A DNA stretch of 64,000 bases. Source: a virus. Position numbers and translations under genes: made by a program. Every line of letters starts with the position of its first letter. The stretch's first letter is position 1. The notes under the pieces were generated by a model. That model was not told the origin of the DNA and made no database searches. It worked only from the letters and a program-made list of their open reading frames with translations. The stretch is taken from positions 1-64,000 of IMG/VR virus record IMGVR_UViG_3300027969_000001; one strand, written 5' to 3'. Of this stretch, positions 23,842 to 32,306 are shown in pieces.

Positions 23842-25140
23842 CTATCCAGTTACAACGATGTGGAAATCGTCGGCACCGATTGTTGAGCCATTGATTGTTA
23901 CTACGACCGCGTCTACGCTTGAACGAACAACATCACAGTTGACAGTTTCACCAGTGGATACTTGGTAAACCTGAACAAGAACGTTCTTTGTGTTAAATTT
24001 GTGCGTGACGGTCGTGACCGAAGTAGTGCCAGAAGAAGCGGCACATGCTTGGTCGGCAACACGAGCAAGTACTGAAGTACTAGTTGTTACAGCACCAGCA
24101 GTTGTCTTGATACCAAGGGCTGCACGAGCATCAGCGGCTGTTGAGGAGCCAGTACCACCATCTGCAACGGCAATGTCTGTACCATTCCATGTACCAGAAC
24201 TGATTGTTCCAACCGTTGTAATTGAAGACTGACCAACATAACTGGCGTGAATATCAATGGCGTTTGCAGTTACATCAATACGGCTTGCTGTTCCAACAGC
24301 ATTGATGGTGTTTCCGTCTTTTGTAAGACCGTCACCAGCAATAACTTGTCCAGCGCCAGAGAACTGAACAAATGTAAGGCCAGTTGTTCCAAGAGTAATT
24401 GTGTCGTTTGTTGTAAGAACAAAACCGTTGTCGGCATTTACATCACCTTCAGAAACAAAGGTAAACATTCCTGTCGTAACTTTTGCTGATGTATTTGCGT
24501 CGTCTGCACGGGAAGCCGCACCTGCCCCAGAAGCAACAGCTACATAAATACCGTTCTCGGATGCTGTGGCCTGGTTTTTAACAAGAACACGGTCGCCTTC
24601 AGCAAGCGTTACTCCGTCAATTGCATCGCCGGCCTCAAGACCTGAAGCCAATAAAACTGCACCGGTTGTGGCAACCCTAACGGAAGCCTTAACATCAAGA
24701 CCTTGACGAGCGGCGTCTACATAACCTTTGTTGGCAGCATGACCGTCAGCAGTTGGGTTAGCAACGCTGATGTTTCCGTTTCCGTCGCGCTTGGCTATCT
24801 TGCCGTTAGTGGCAGCATCGGTTGCGTCGTTAAGGGCATTCCAGAAGTCGGAAGATAAGAGACCCGCGTTTGAGGTGTCCGCAAGGTTGAGAGTGATGGT
24901 AACAGTGCCGTTTGACTCATCAAGAGTAATGGCGTTGGTGTGAGAGCCACCCTTTGCAATGTTATTAACAACCTTACGCCATGCACCATTGCCGTAGACC
25001 AGGATTGAATCTGTGGTGCTATTAAAGACCATCCGGCCTTCAAAGTTGCCTTCAGCAGGGTTGGTTGCAACAACTTGAAAGGTTGCGTTAATCAGCTCGT
25101 TTTGATTAAGGTCAATATTTGTGAGAAATTTTTGTGCCAT
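23842..25140 (-). CDS. Tail fibre/tail appendage protein
   Basis: A 432-residue protein. The N-terminus MAQKFLTNIDLNQNEL parallels that of the large fibre. A common fibre phrase, PTADGHAANKGYVDAARQGLDVKASVR, appears near 128-155, followed by TTGAVLLASG and a repeated beta region. The C-terminus (VTHKFNTKNVLVQVYQVSTGETV...) matches end domains of other fibres. Probably a trimeric appendage. Confidence 0.7.
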   Translation of the reverse strand: MAQKFLTNIDLNQNELINATFQVVATNPAEGNFEGRMVFNSTTDSILVYGNGAWRKVVNNIAKGGSHTNAITLDESNGTVTITLNLADTSNAGLLSSDFWNALNDATDAATNGKIAKRDGNGNISVANPTADGHAANKGYVDAARQGLDVKASVRVATTGAVLLASGLEAGDAIDGVTLAEGDRVLVKNQATASENGIYVAVASGAGAASRADDANTSAKVTTGMFTFVSEGDVNADNGFVLTTNDTITLGTTGLTFVQFSGAGQVIAGDGLTKDGNTINAVGTASRIDVTANAIDIHASYVGQSSITTVGTISSGTWNGTDIAVADGGTGSSTAADARAALGIKTTAGAVTTSTSVLARVADQACAASSGTTSVTTVTHKFNTKNVLVQVYQVSTGETVNCDVVRSSVDAVVVTINGSTIGADDFHIVVTG

Positions 25141-25152
25141 TTTTACTCTACC

Positions 25153-25461
25153 TTACGTGAGATATGCTTTACCAGAAAACGCCGCAGAAAACGTCACCGT
25201 AATCTGAGTATTACTATTGTATTGTACCTCACCGAATACATGCGTATTTGCAGAATCAACTATGGTTACAGACGGGAACCCGCCGAGACTATGGGTTATT
25301 ACCCATGTTGCGGATGACGTACCTTGTTCAAAGACGTATCTTCTTGTGTTTCCGGCATTTGCGGCCAGTCTGACAACTACTTGATTAGGGGCGTCCTGGT
25401 TAACTATTACCTGATTTGCTGTGTCCTCGTTGACTATTACGTTGTTTGGGACATTGCTCAT
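25153..25461 (-). CDS. Short tail fibre-type protein with ITHSLGGFPSV domain
   Basis: A 102-residue protein: an N-terminal repeat of VIVN/VVV strands, then TSSATWVITHSLGGFPSVTIVDSANTHVFGEVQYNSN, a compact beta domain found at the ends of many phage fibres. It overlaps the upstream gene by 4 bp. Confidence 0.65.
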   Translation of the reverse strand: MSNVPNNVIVNEDTANQVIVNQDAPNQVVVRLAANAGNTRRYVFEQGTSSATWVITHSLGGFPSVTIVDSANTHVFGEVQYNSNTQITVTFSAAFSGKAYLT

Positions 25462-25841
25462 CTTGTGACCTCAGGGCTGACGGTAAATATTCCCTGAAGA
25501 ATCCTGGACACTTCTCCACCGTTATTAATTATTTCAATATCGTACACGCCACTGCTTTGAAGAGTCGCTGTCAGTTCATCTGCCATATATATGTTTATAT
25601 GGTTTATTGAACCAGGAGTTTGATTGATGATTATTCTGCCGTTTTCCGTAGTAAGGGTAACCATCGCCGTTGAACTATCTATAGTTCTTCTTACCTGCAT
25701 TCGTGCCGTATAACCATTTAAATCAAAAACAGCAAAAGTCTGACCAGTTGGGTCCGCCACAAGGTCTGGTTGTTCTAATTCTATTAGGCGTGAAAAAGTA
25801 GAGCCTTGTTCGCATGTGAAATTATAAGTTCCTGCTCTCAC
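25458..25841 (-). CDS. Tail accessory beta-sandwich protein
   Basis: A 127-residue protein matching a common phage pattern: N-terminal YNFTCEQGSTFSRLIEL, central LNGYTARMQVRRTIDSS, and VYDIEIINNGGEVSRILQGIFTVSPEVT. The family usually lies with distal tail and fibre genes and may be a baseplate or fibre adaptor. It is the first gene of the long leftward fibre operon. Confidence 0.65.
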   Translation of the reverse strand: MRAGTYNFTCEQGSTFSRLIELEQPDLVADPTGQTFAVFDLNGYTARMQVRRTIDSSTAMVTLTTENGRIIINQTPGSINHINIYMADELTATLQSSGVYDIEIINNGGEVSRILQGIFTVSPEVTR

Positions 25842-25926
25842 TTGGTATTCACTCCTGAAATGGTCGGCGTAGATTGCTGCTCTAAGTGTAGATTATTTAG
25901 CCAATTTTCCTTGTGAGTATTGAGGA

Positions 25927-25955
25927 TTGACGTTCTGGTCGTATTTAGTTAGGCA
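25927..25955 (+). promoter_or_regulatory. Candidate sigma-70-type promoter for the secreted protein gene
   Basis: TTGACG, 17 bp, TAGGCA in the divergent 138-bp gap; the -10 is weak. No other good candidate was seen. Confidence 0.35.
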
Positions 25956-25979
25956 ACATTTATTAGTAGTTTTTATTAA

Positions 25980-28751
25980 GTGCTACAATTAACTAGTTAT
26001 TTTGGGAGGGCTGGGCCTAAATTGAAGTTGTCAAACAAAGACGTCAATAGATTGACGCGATTCTTGGTTTTATTTCCCCTTGTATTTCTGGCCATATTTT
26101 CTCCTCCACTTTCGAAGTCCGGCGCGTCAACAGTTATAACAAATGGCAGCTTTAATGGCTCTGACGGCTGGACAATAGTTCAAAACGGTGGAAGCGGGAT
26201 GGTCTTTAACGGAGCCCTTAGATTTTCTTACGCAACTGGAGAAGTAAGTCAATCCTTTACAGTTAACCCGGGAGACACTGTAGAGATTTCTTTTACTGTG
26301 GATAACTCCTCAACCAACAGTGTTGGCAGGGGGGCAATATCTGATACGTGGAATGTGTCCCTGGTATCCGGAAGCGCTTCAGCAACTACTGGCAGAACAG
26401 TTGCCCACAACCAAGAAGCGTTCACTTTGACGCTGACGGTTCCGTCCGGTGCATCTTCTGCAACCCTGGACTTCAGCGGAATGGATAATGGATACTGGGC
26501 CGGGGTATATGGACCAGTAGTAACCGCTGTTTCGGCAAAAATAACACCTGCCCCCACCTCGCTTTTAGTCACCAGCCTTGCTGACGACGGCTCTGAAGGA
26601 ACGCTTCGCTGGGCAATAAACCAAGCAAATGCTACGGCTGGTGGAATTTATGACTCTATTACCATCACAGCAGAAGGCACAATCACACTAACTTCTAGCC
26701 TTCCATCCATAACTCAAAGTCTCACAATTACTGGTGCCGGAATATCCAAGACGATAATCGACGGAAACAACCAATATCGCTCCATATATAACAACGGTAC
26801 TCGCAATATATCTATTAGTGACATGACCTTCAAAAAGGGAGCAAACGCTACAGGGGGTATTGTTTGGTCAAACAATGGAACGTTTACAGTTACTAACGTA
26901 AAGTTCACCGAGTCTCAAAACTATGCCTGGTATCAGCAAAACAACACAGTAACTACTTTCGAGTCGTGCCAGTTTACAAATCTTGTTTATGGCATTCGTT
27001 CAGATTACGGTTCAACTCCTTCCGTAAAGAGTGAAGACTCCGCATATGGGGACCGCATATATATTAAAAATTCTCAGTTTTTGAATAACTCTTATGGTCT
27101 AGCAACTGAACGTTTTGTAAAAATTGAAAACTCAGTATTTTCAAACAATGTAGTTGCTGCGCAATTACAAGGGCTCAACCGCATACAGGTGTACGGGTCA
27201 ACATTTAACAACAACGGAACTGCTATCTATATTTTTTCATGGATACCCACTTCTTGGACCCCGGGTTTGGATAACCAAGTAATCGATGGAAATATATTCT
27301 CTGAAAACTCCAACGCGATAAACATTAATAACTATTTTAGCAATGGCACAAAAACCATGAACGGGAACAACTCAAACTCTTGGTCTACCGTACGTTCTAA
27401 TAACTATAGCGAAAATGCGACTATATATGTTGGTTCAGGATTTATTGAAGATAGCAACACTATTGTAACTACTACAACCAGCACTACAAGTACAACTACT
27501 ACAAGTACTTTGCCTCCAACTACTACTACAAGTACAACAACCACTAGTACTAGTACTACTACAACCACTATCGAACCAGAATCTGAGACAACTACAACAG
27601 TAGAACCTGAACCAGAAACTACAACTACGGTTTCACCTACTACAACAACACTTATTGAAAAAATATTTGACCCAGTGGAGGTAACCCCAGTTGAAACACC
27701 CGCGAGCGAAGGTGAAACCGAAAGCGATGGACCCGCCACCTCGGTACCACAATATGCCCCAGAACAAGAGACAACAACACAAACGGATGAACCAGCGATA
27801 GACGTACCCAAAGAAACTCAAGACGCAGCCGACGCTGCAGTTGCAGATATCTTTGACGCGCCTATATCTGACACAAAACTTGCGGATGCTGTTGATAATT
27901 TAATTGCCGATGCCGGAACTCCAGAAGAACTCACTGCTGTAGTTAATTCTCTTCTCGACCAGGAACTTACAGACACCCAGTTTGCAACAGTCATTGATTC
28001 CGTTTTCTCTGAATCTTTATCAGATGAAAACTTTTCTGCTGCAGTTGATGCTGTTTTTGCAGATACTTCTAAATTGAGCGATGAACAATTTGATACCGCA
28101 GTACAAGCAGTCTTTGATGAGCCCTTGTCAACCGAACAATTCAGTGCTGCTCTTGAAGCAGTTTTTGATGAACCAATCTCGGATGAAAAGTTTGATGCCA
28201 TTATCTCTGCCGTATTAGATGAACCACTTTCTGATGAGCAGTTTACAGAGCTGGTAAACGTCTTAGAATCAGACACAGTTACTGAAGAGCAAGTAGCAGC
28301 TGCGGTTGACTCTGTTATTGAAAACGGTGTAACCGAAGACCAAGCCACCGAACTTGCTACCAGCGAAAAGGTTTTGCAGAGCATTGACGGAGAACAGGCA
28401 ACAGAAATCTTTGACGCTGTTGAAATTTCAAATGTAACCCCAGAAGAAGCAGCAGCCCTAGTTGCAGCGGTTCAGGACGCTCCTACTGAAGTCAGAGAAG
28501 CGCTGGAATCGGAAATTAACGTATTCGATGGTGCTATTGACACGTATGTTCCACTTGGTTCCATAGTAGACGTAGGAACGCGAAGAGTTGTCGTAGCAGC
28601 AGCGGCGGCTGCAGCAAGCATGACAATGGGTGGAGCCTCTCCATCGGCTCCATCTGCGCCAAGTGGTAGTGGTGGTAGCGGTGGAGGAGATGGCGGCGAT
28701 TCAGCACCATCCGAAGACAAGAAAACTTCTAATAAGAGGAGAAGAAAGTGA
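25980..28751 (+). CDS. Large secreted host-like protein with parallel beta-helix and Thr-rich linker
   Basis: A 923-residue protein from a GTG start; a TTG about 13 codons later, after GGGAGGG, is an alternative. A membrane/signal segment (FLVLFPLVFLAIFSPP) is at about 30-45. Next come a beta-sandwich domain, then a right-handed beta-helix region (200-480) opening with TSLADDGSEGTLRWAINQAN, as in CSLREA-type surface proteins. A linker of Thr repeats (about 490-560) follows, then eight or so helical repeats of the form AVFDEPLSDEQF, and a Gly-rich, basic tail. Such Thr linkers are typical of acidimicrobial secreted proteins. It lies just before the lysis genes. Confidence 0.65.
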   Translation: MLQLTSYFGRAGPKLKLSNKDVNRLTRFLVLFPLVFLAIFSPPLSKSGASTVITNGSFNGSDGWTIVQNGGSGMVFNGALRFSYATGEVSQSFTVNPGDTVEISFTVDNSSTNSVGRGAISDTWNVSLVSGSASATTGRTVAHNQEAFTLTLTVPSGASSATLDFSGMDNGYWAGVYGPVVTAVSAKITPAPTSLLVTSLADDGSEGTLRWAINQANATAGGIYDSITITAEGTITLTSSLPSITQSLTITGAGISKTIIDGNNQYRSIYNNGTRNISISDMTFKKGANATGGIVWSNNGTFTVTNVKFTESQNYAWYQQNNTVTTFESCQFTNLVYGIRSDYGSTPSVKSEDSAYGDRIYIKNSQFLNNSYGLATERFVKIENSVFSNNVVAAQLQGLNRIQVYGSTFNNNGTAIYIFSWIPTSWTPGLDNQVIDGNIFSENSNAININNYFSNGTKTMNGNNSNSWSTVRSNNYSENATIYVGSGFIEDSNTIVTTTTSTTSTTTTSTLPPTTTTSTTTTSTSTTTTTIEPESETTTTVEPEPETTTTVSPTTTTLIEKIFDPVEVTPVETPASEGETESDGPATSVPQYAPEQETTTQTDEPAIDVPKETQDAADAAVADIFDAPISDTKLADAVDNLIADAGTPEELTAVVNSLLDQELTDTQFATVIDSVFSESLSDENFSAAVDAVFADTSKLSDEQFDTAVQAVFDEPLSTEQFSAALEAVFDEPISDEKFDAIISAVLDEPLSDEQFTELVNVLESDTVTEEQVAAAVDSVIENGVTEDQATELATSEKVLQSIDGEQATEIFDAVEISNVTPEEAAALVAAVQDAPTEVREALESEINVFDGAIDTYVPLGSIVDVGTRRVVVAAAAAAASMTMGGASPSAPSAPSGSGGSGGGDGGDSAPSEDKKTSNKRRRK

Positions 28752-28921
28752 AAACACTTAAAAAAATAACAAACGAATTCCACTCACTGGCATGGACAAT
28801 TGCCGGTGCAGCAACAGTTCTAATTACACTCTCGGGTGATACAAGAACTATGGGTTTATGGATATCGGGCATTGCGCTTGTTGTTCATCTGCTTGGAATA
28901 ATTTTCAAAAAAAGCGAATAA
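28748..28921 (+). CDS. Two-helix membrane protein, holin candidate
   Basis: A 57-residue protein from a GTG start overlapping the upstream stop (GTGA), with GAGGAGAAGAAA as ribosome site. Segments SLAWTIAGAATVLITLSG and GLWISGIALVVHLLGIIF are two membrane helices with short charged ends (MKTLKK; FKKSE). Size, topology and position just before the endolysin suit a holin. The family is not certain. Confidence 0.6.
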   Translation: MKTLKKITNEFHSLAWTIAGAATVLITLSGDTRTMGLWISGIALVVHLLGIIFKKSE

Positions 28922-28982
28922 AGCATAAAAACTATTTACTCAATAAGAATGCAGGCATTTATTTTGCTGCATTTATATGGGG

Positions 28983-28988
28983 TACAAT
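28983..28988 (+). promoter_or_regulatory. Candidate -10 box (TACAAT) before the endolysin
   Basis: A good -10 hexamer 30 bp upstream of the endolysin start; the -35 region is AT-rich but poor. Confidence 0.35.
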
Positions 28989-29017
28989 ATTAGAACGTTT
29001 CCTGTCAAGGTAGGAAA

Positions 29018-29569
29018 ATGTCGGTTATTCACAAACAGATGGAGTCTTCAATGGCACGCAAATACACTGGCAATACTGATGGAAATTCAGGCAAAGCTCT
29101 TCCAGGAACACAAAAGCTTTTAGAACTTTGTGGGAAAAGATGGGGTTTTACGAACCTGGGGATTTGGGCCAATAGGTCGATGAAAAATCCTAAGGCGATT
29201 CCTGGTGACCCAAAATGGTTGAGCGTTCACGCAACTGGACGTGCCGTTGATATGGGCTACACAGACCGTAAGAAAGCGGTAGAGGCTTGGAATTGGTTCC
29301 TCGCTAACACTGCGGCGCTTGGTATCGAAGAGATGCATGACTATGCTTTTGATAAAGACAAAGCAGACAAAGAAGCTGGCTGGGGTCGCGGTTACAGATG
29401 TTCTCGCGGCGAAGGCTCAGACCCTAAATCGGTCAAGATTTATGATGAAAATGATAATGCTGGCTCGCAAGGCGGGCATTGGCTGCACATAGAACTTTCT
29501 CCAGAGATGGGCAAAGACGCAACCAAGTTTGAGGCTGCATGGCGCGCCCTTCCAAAGCCTGGTGCATGA
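29018..29569 (+). CDS. Endolysin, peptidase M15-like
   Basis: A 183-residue protein with the M15/VanY zinc pattern: S69-V-H71 and D78 in SVHATGRAVDMGY, and HWLHIEL with H154 and H157 near the end. Such enzymes cut peptide cross-links of peptidoglycan. No cell-wall binding repeat is visible. RBS AGGTAGGA precedes the ATG; an internal Met at residue 12 is possible. The neighbours are small membrane proteins, forming the lysis module. Confidence 0.75.
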   Translation: MSVIHKQMESSMARKYTGNTDGNSGKALPGTQKLLELCGKRWGFTNLGIWANRSMKNPKAIPGDPKWLSVHATGRAVDMGYTDRKKAVEAWNWFLANTAALGIEEMHDYAFDKDKADKEAGWGRGYRCSRGEGSDPKSVKIYDENDNAGSQGGHWLHIELSPEMGKDATKFEAAWRALPKPGA

Positions 29570-29575
29570 TTCCGA

Positions 29576-29803
29576 ATGGAAGCAATTACAGTTGCTCTCA
29601 TAACGGTAGTCGGTGCCGTGCTAGTTGCCCTTGTTGAAAAAGGACGACGTGAAAACAAAACCGACCATGGAGTCGTTTCTGAAAAACTTGACATGATTGG
29701 TAAAAACTTAGGTCGCTCAATTGACCGCGTAGAAGCAACCGTTGTTCGTAACGAAGTAAAACTAGATGAGCATATTCGTGACCACGCAAAAGGGGATGTC
29801 TGA
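29576..29803 (+). CDS. Membrane-anchored coiled-coil lysis accessory protein (DUF2746-like)
   Basis: A 75-residue protein: one N-terminal membrane helix (ITVALITVVGAVLVALVEKG), then a coiled coil (VSEKLDMIGKNLGRSIDRVEATVVRNEVKLDEHIRDH split over two helices). Actinophages often have such a protein after the endolysin, called a holin or spanin-like factor. The C-terminal phrase DEHIRDHAKGDV is repeated as a remnant about 1.4 kb downstream. Confidence 0.65.
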   Translation: MEAITVALITVVGAVLVALVEKGRRENKTDHGVVSEKLDMIGKNLGRSIDRVEATVVRNEVKLDEHIRDHAKGDV

Positions 29804-30033
29804 TGGCAGGCAAGAAACCAGCAAAGAAATCAGCAAGTTCAAGTGCGGTAGCACCAACACCTAAGGTTGATACAGGAATAAATGTTTTGTATCTCGGATA
29901 CAAGGGTGTGAAGCATGTTTGCCCTGTATGCAACAGTTGGCGCGGCAAAGGCATGGTTCGTGAATACAAGTCTGTTCTCTATTGCAGTATTGGTTGTGTT
30001 ACTTCTTTCAAGACCATTTCAGAGGGAAACTAA
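29803..30033 (+). CDS. Small zinc-ribbon protein, copy 1 of MAGKKP pair
   Basis: A 76-residue protein: basic, disordered N-terminus (MAGKKPAKKSASSS), then HVCPVCNSWRGKGMV and LYCSIGCVTSF, a four-Cys zinc site. The ATG overlaps the upstream stop (TGATG). A diverged copy lies at 31024, part of a duplicated block. Confidence 0.65.
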   Translation: MAGKKPAKKSASSSAVAPTPKVDTGINVLYLGYKGVKHVCPVCNSWRGKGMVREYKSVLYCSIGCVTSFKTISEGN

Positions 30034-30128
30034 TGAAAAAAGATTTGTTGGTTAATGTCCTTTTACGAATTCTTGCAACTTTTGCCGCATCTGGTCTGGG
30101 CGTTATCGGTGCAGGAACTTTGGATTGA
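30033..30128 (+). pseudogene. Truncated copy of the holin-like gene at 31548
   Basis: The first 29 codons (MKKDLLVNVLLRILATFAAS then GLGVIGAGT) match the start of the intact 110-residue membrane protein downstream. The frame then runs LD-stop at the point where the aminopeptidase gene begins. The intact copy continues IAGVPVWKS. It is a broken duplicate, cut at the insertion point. Confidence 0.75.
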
Positions 30129-30991
30129 CCAAGACCTATGTTGAGCGTTCCTGACCACATTGTGAAGCCGCCGTACGCAGAGACTGGCAAGGTCACGCGC
30201 TGGCAGGAATCTGCTGTGAAGTCCCCTGAAATTATTGAACGCATGCGCATTGCGTGTTCTGCTGCTGCCGAAGTACTACGCCTTGCAGGAGAATTTGTTC
30301 GTCCAGGAATAACCACCGATGAAATTGATGTGTATGTGCATAACTTGTGCATTGAGCGTGGTGCATACCCGAGCCCATTGAATTATTCGGGCTATCCAAA
30401 GAGTGTGTGCACTTCAGTGAACGAAGTGATTTGTCATGGAATTCCCGATTCACGCGTGTTGCAAGACGGTGACATCATTAATCTTGATGTCACCACATAC
30501 ATGAATGGCGTTCATGGCGACACCAATGCAACATTTGCGGTAGGCGAGATTGACGACGAGAGCCGCAACCTAATTTCTGTAACCGAAGAGTGCACATGGC
30601 GCGGCATTGAAGCCGTTGTTCCTGGTCGCCCACTAAGTGACATTGGAAAAGCCATTGAAACCCGAGCAAAACAAGACCAAATGAGCGTTATTCGCGCCTT
30701 TATTGGTCACGGTATTGGCGAGCAGTTCCACACCGATATTCAGGTGCTGCACTACTACGACAAGAGCAACAATACAATAATGCGACCTGGCATGACATTC
30801 ACGATTGAGCCGATGATTTCACTTGGCACATGGCAGCACCGCATGTGGAACGACGGCTGGACAGCAGTCACTGCAGACGGCAAGCGCACCGCGCAATTTG
30901 AACACACCGTGTTGGTCACTGAAACTGGTGTTGATGTATTGACAGGTGGACCAATCACCAAAGGGAAAAAATGAGAGTATGGATTGACCAA
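30121..30991 (+). repeat. 12-bp direct repeat flanking the aminopeptidase gene
   Basis: TGGATTGACCAA occurs at 30121-30132 and 30980-30991, immediately outside the two ends of the map gene. It may be a target duplication or the crossover site of the event that placed the gene here. Confidence 0.7.
30138..30974 (+). CDS. map: Methionine aminopeptidase, type I
   Basis: A 278-residue enzyme that removes N-terminal Met from nascent proteins. All five metal ligands are present: D117 (INLDVTTY), D128 (VHGDTN), H191 (FIGHGIG), E224 (TIEPM) and E255 (QFEHT), plus the substrate His in VICHGIP (H100). The N-terminal extension (VPDHIVKPPYAETG) matches actinobacterial cellular enzymes, implying capture from a host. 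It lies inside a duplicated phage module and interrupts one copy. A phage-borne enzyme could aid virion protein maturation or resist host deformylation/peptidase limits (inference). Confidence 0.93.
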   Translation: MLSVPDHIVKPPYAETGKVTRWQESAVKSPEIIERMRIACSAAAEVLRLAGEFVRPGITTDEIDVYVHNLCIERGAYPSPLNYSGYPKSVCTSVNEVICHGIPDSRVLQDGDIINLDVTTYMNGVHGDTNATFAVGEIDDESRNLISVTEECTWRGIEAVVPGRPLSDIGKAIETRAKQDQMSVIRAFIGHGIGEQFHTDIQVLHYYDKSNNTIMRPGMTFTIEPMISLGTWQHRMWNDGWTAVTADGKRTAQFEHTVLVTETGVDVLTGGPITKGKK

Positions 30992-31024
30992 CACATTCGT
31001 GACCACGTAAAGGGAGATGCCTGA
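30971..31024 (+). pseudogene. Remnant of the DUF2746-like gene C-terminus
   Basis: An 18-codon frame, MRVWIDQHIRDHVKGDA, whose last residues copy the end of the gene at 29576 (LDEHIRDHAKGDV). Its ATG overlaps the aminopeptidase stop and its stop overlaps the next ATG. It is the left end of the second module copy. Confidence 0.7.
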
Positions 31025-31275
31025 TGGCCGGTAAAAAACCAACAAAAGCTATTGCTACCCAAAACAAGCAAAAAGCAGTACTTGACCCTGCAATCTACGG
31101 AATTAGCGTAAAATACATAGGTACCAAGTCATCCCCGTGCCCTTGTGGTGAATGTGGGAGAAACATGGTTAGGGGAATGATAAGACTAAGAACGAATGAT
31201 TATTTTTGTTCAGAAGTCTGCGCATTTAACTCGCATCTTAAAAACACCAAGACACAAGAAAGTACAATCTCATGA
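31024..31275 (+). CDS. Small zinc-ribbon protein, copy 2 of MAGKKP pair
   Basis: An 83-residue protein: MAGKKPTKAIAT start, then SSPCPCGECGRNMVRGMI and YFCSEVCAFN. Compared with copy 1 it has an extra Cys pair in the first knuckle. The ATG overlaps the upstream remnant stop (TGATG). Confidence 0.65.
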   Translation: MAGKKPTKAIATQNKQKAVLDPAIYGISVKYIGTKSSPCPCGECGRNMVRGMIRLRTNDYFCSEVCAFNSHLKNTKTQESTIS

Positions 31276-31487
31276 GAAAATTGTCACCAGAAGAGAGAGC
31301 GGCAAAGCGCGCTCTTACAGAAACAGCAGCACCAGTAGCGGAAGCAACTTCTAAAAAATCTAAGAAAAAAGAAGTAGTCGAAGAAGCCGTACCTGCAGAA
31401 GAAGCCGTACCTGCAGAAGAAGCCGTAGCCGAAGTTGCTCCAGCAACAGAAGAAGAAGTATCAGTAAAAGAAGAAGCTGCTGAATAA
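31272..31487 (+). CDS. Low-complexity charged protein
   Basis: A 71-residue protein: a basic N-terminal third (SPEERAAKRAL, KKSKKKE), then an acidic Ala/Glu repeat (EEAVPAEEAVPAEEAV) encoded by an 18-bp tandem DNA repeat. It overlaps the upstream gene by 4 bp. Probably disordered; unknown role. Confidence 0.55.
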   Translation: MRKLSPEERAAKRALTETAAPVAEATSKKSKKKEVVEEAVPAEEAVPAEEAVAEVAPATEEEVSVKEEAAE

Positions 31488-31547
31488 AACTTCCTGTTAG
31501 GAAAGTTTCAGTAATCAATTTCTTTAAACAAACAGGACAACCATAAG

Positions 31548-31880
31548 GTGAAAAAAGAGCTTATATCCAGCATTTTAATGCGAATACTAGCTACTTTTGC
31601 CGCATCTGGTCTTGGTGTCATAGGTGCCGGCACAATAGCTGGCGTGCCTGTTTGGAAGTCTGTATTTATGGCTGGTCTTGCTGGCGTAGCAACTGTCATA
31701 GAAGGTCTTTCTCGAGCCTTCCTAGATGATGGAAAACTAACCGCATCAGAAATCAATGCTGTCTTCTCTCGCTTCGATAAAAAAGATGTATCAGATAGTG
31801 AAGTTGCCAAAAAAGAAGAAGCAACTAACGCTCGTAAAAGAAAAGCAGCCGAGACAACTACTTCTACTGTAGAACAATAA
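31548..31880 (+). CDS. Holin-like membrane protein with DDGKLTASEI segment
   Basis: A 110-residue protein from GTG (RBS AAGG). Two hydrophobic segments (LATFAASGLGVIGAGTIAG; SVFMAGLAGVATVIEGL) are followed by AFLDDGKLTASEINAVFSRF, a loop resembling an EF-hand, and a charged tail. Proteins of this plan are common holin candidates in actinophages. It is the intact version of the truncated gene at 30033. Confidence 0.65.
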   Translation: MKKELISSILMRILATFAASGLGVIGAGTIAGVPVWKSVFMAGLAGVATVIEGLSRAFLDDGKLTASEINAVFSRFDKKDVSDSEVAKKEEATNARKRKAAETTTSTVEQ

Positions 31881-31961
31881 AGAAATGGTACGTTGTTAGT
31901 AGCTGTTAGCGCGTGTAAAGAGACGTAGTACTTTTTATAGATTTATCTAAAGTTGGAACAG

Positions 31962-32306
31962 ATGGCTCCTAAAATCCAGGACACCGAACAGGTTTGGCAT
32001 AACGATAAACACAAACTCAGCTTGCGCATAAACAAGTCCGAGTTAGAGATAATGCAAATTATCTGTCCAGAAGAAGGACTTCACGCCTGCACTAACAGAG
32101 ATGGCGTGTGCGTGGTTCAGCACTTTATTGGACTGTATGGACTTGATTGTAATGGTGGAGTGTGTCCAGCCCAAGAACACTTAGAAATATGCTGGACACT
32201 CATCGGTGACGTTAATGATGTTGAGTCATCTCAGCTTTGGTTTATTCCTCTTGCTGACGAGGTGTTTCAAGCATGGATTGTTTCAAACCAGGAGCCACAA
32301 CCCTAG
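31962..32306 (+). CDS. Hypothetical Cys-containing protein
   Basis: A 114-residue protein starting MAPKIQDTEQVW; an in-frame TTG three codons earlier is possible. It has paired Cys (EGLHACTNRDGVCVVQHF; DCNGGVCPAQEH) and a beta-rich end. Its last 65 bp overlap the end of the convergent wHTH gene. No known family. Confidence 0.55.
   Translation: MAPKIQDTEQVWHNDKHKLSLRINKSELEIMQIICPEEGLHACTNRDGVCVVQHFIGLYGLDCNGGVCPAQEHLEICWTLIGDVNDVESSQLWFIPLADEVFQAWIVSNQEPQP

Noticed and set aside
28472-28783. Leftward frames opposite the large secreted protein
   Set aside because: Antisense to Gly-rich and Thr-rich codons; no ribosome sites or conserved motifs.
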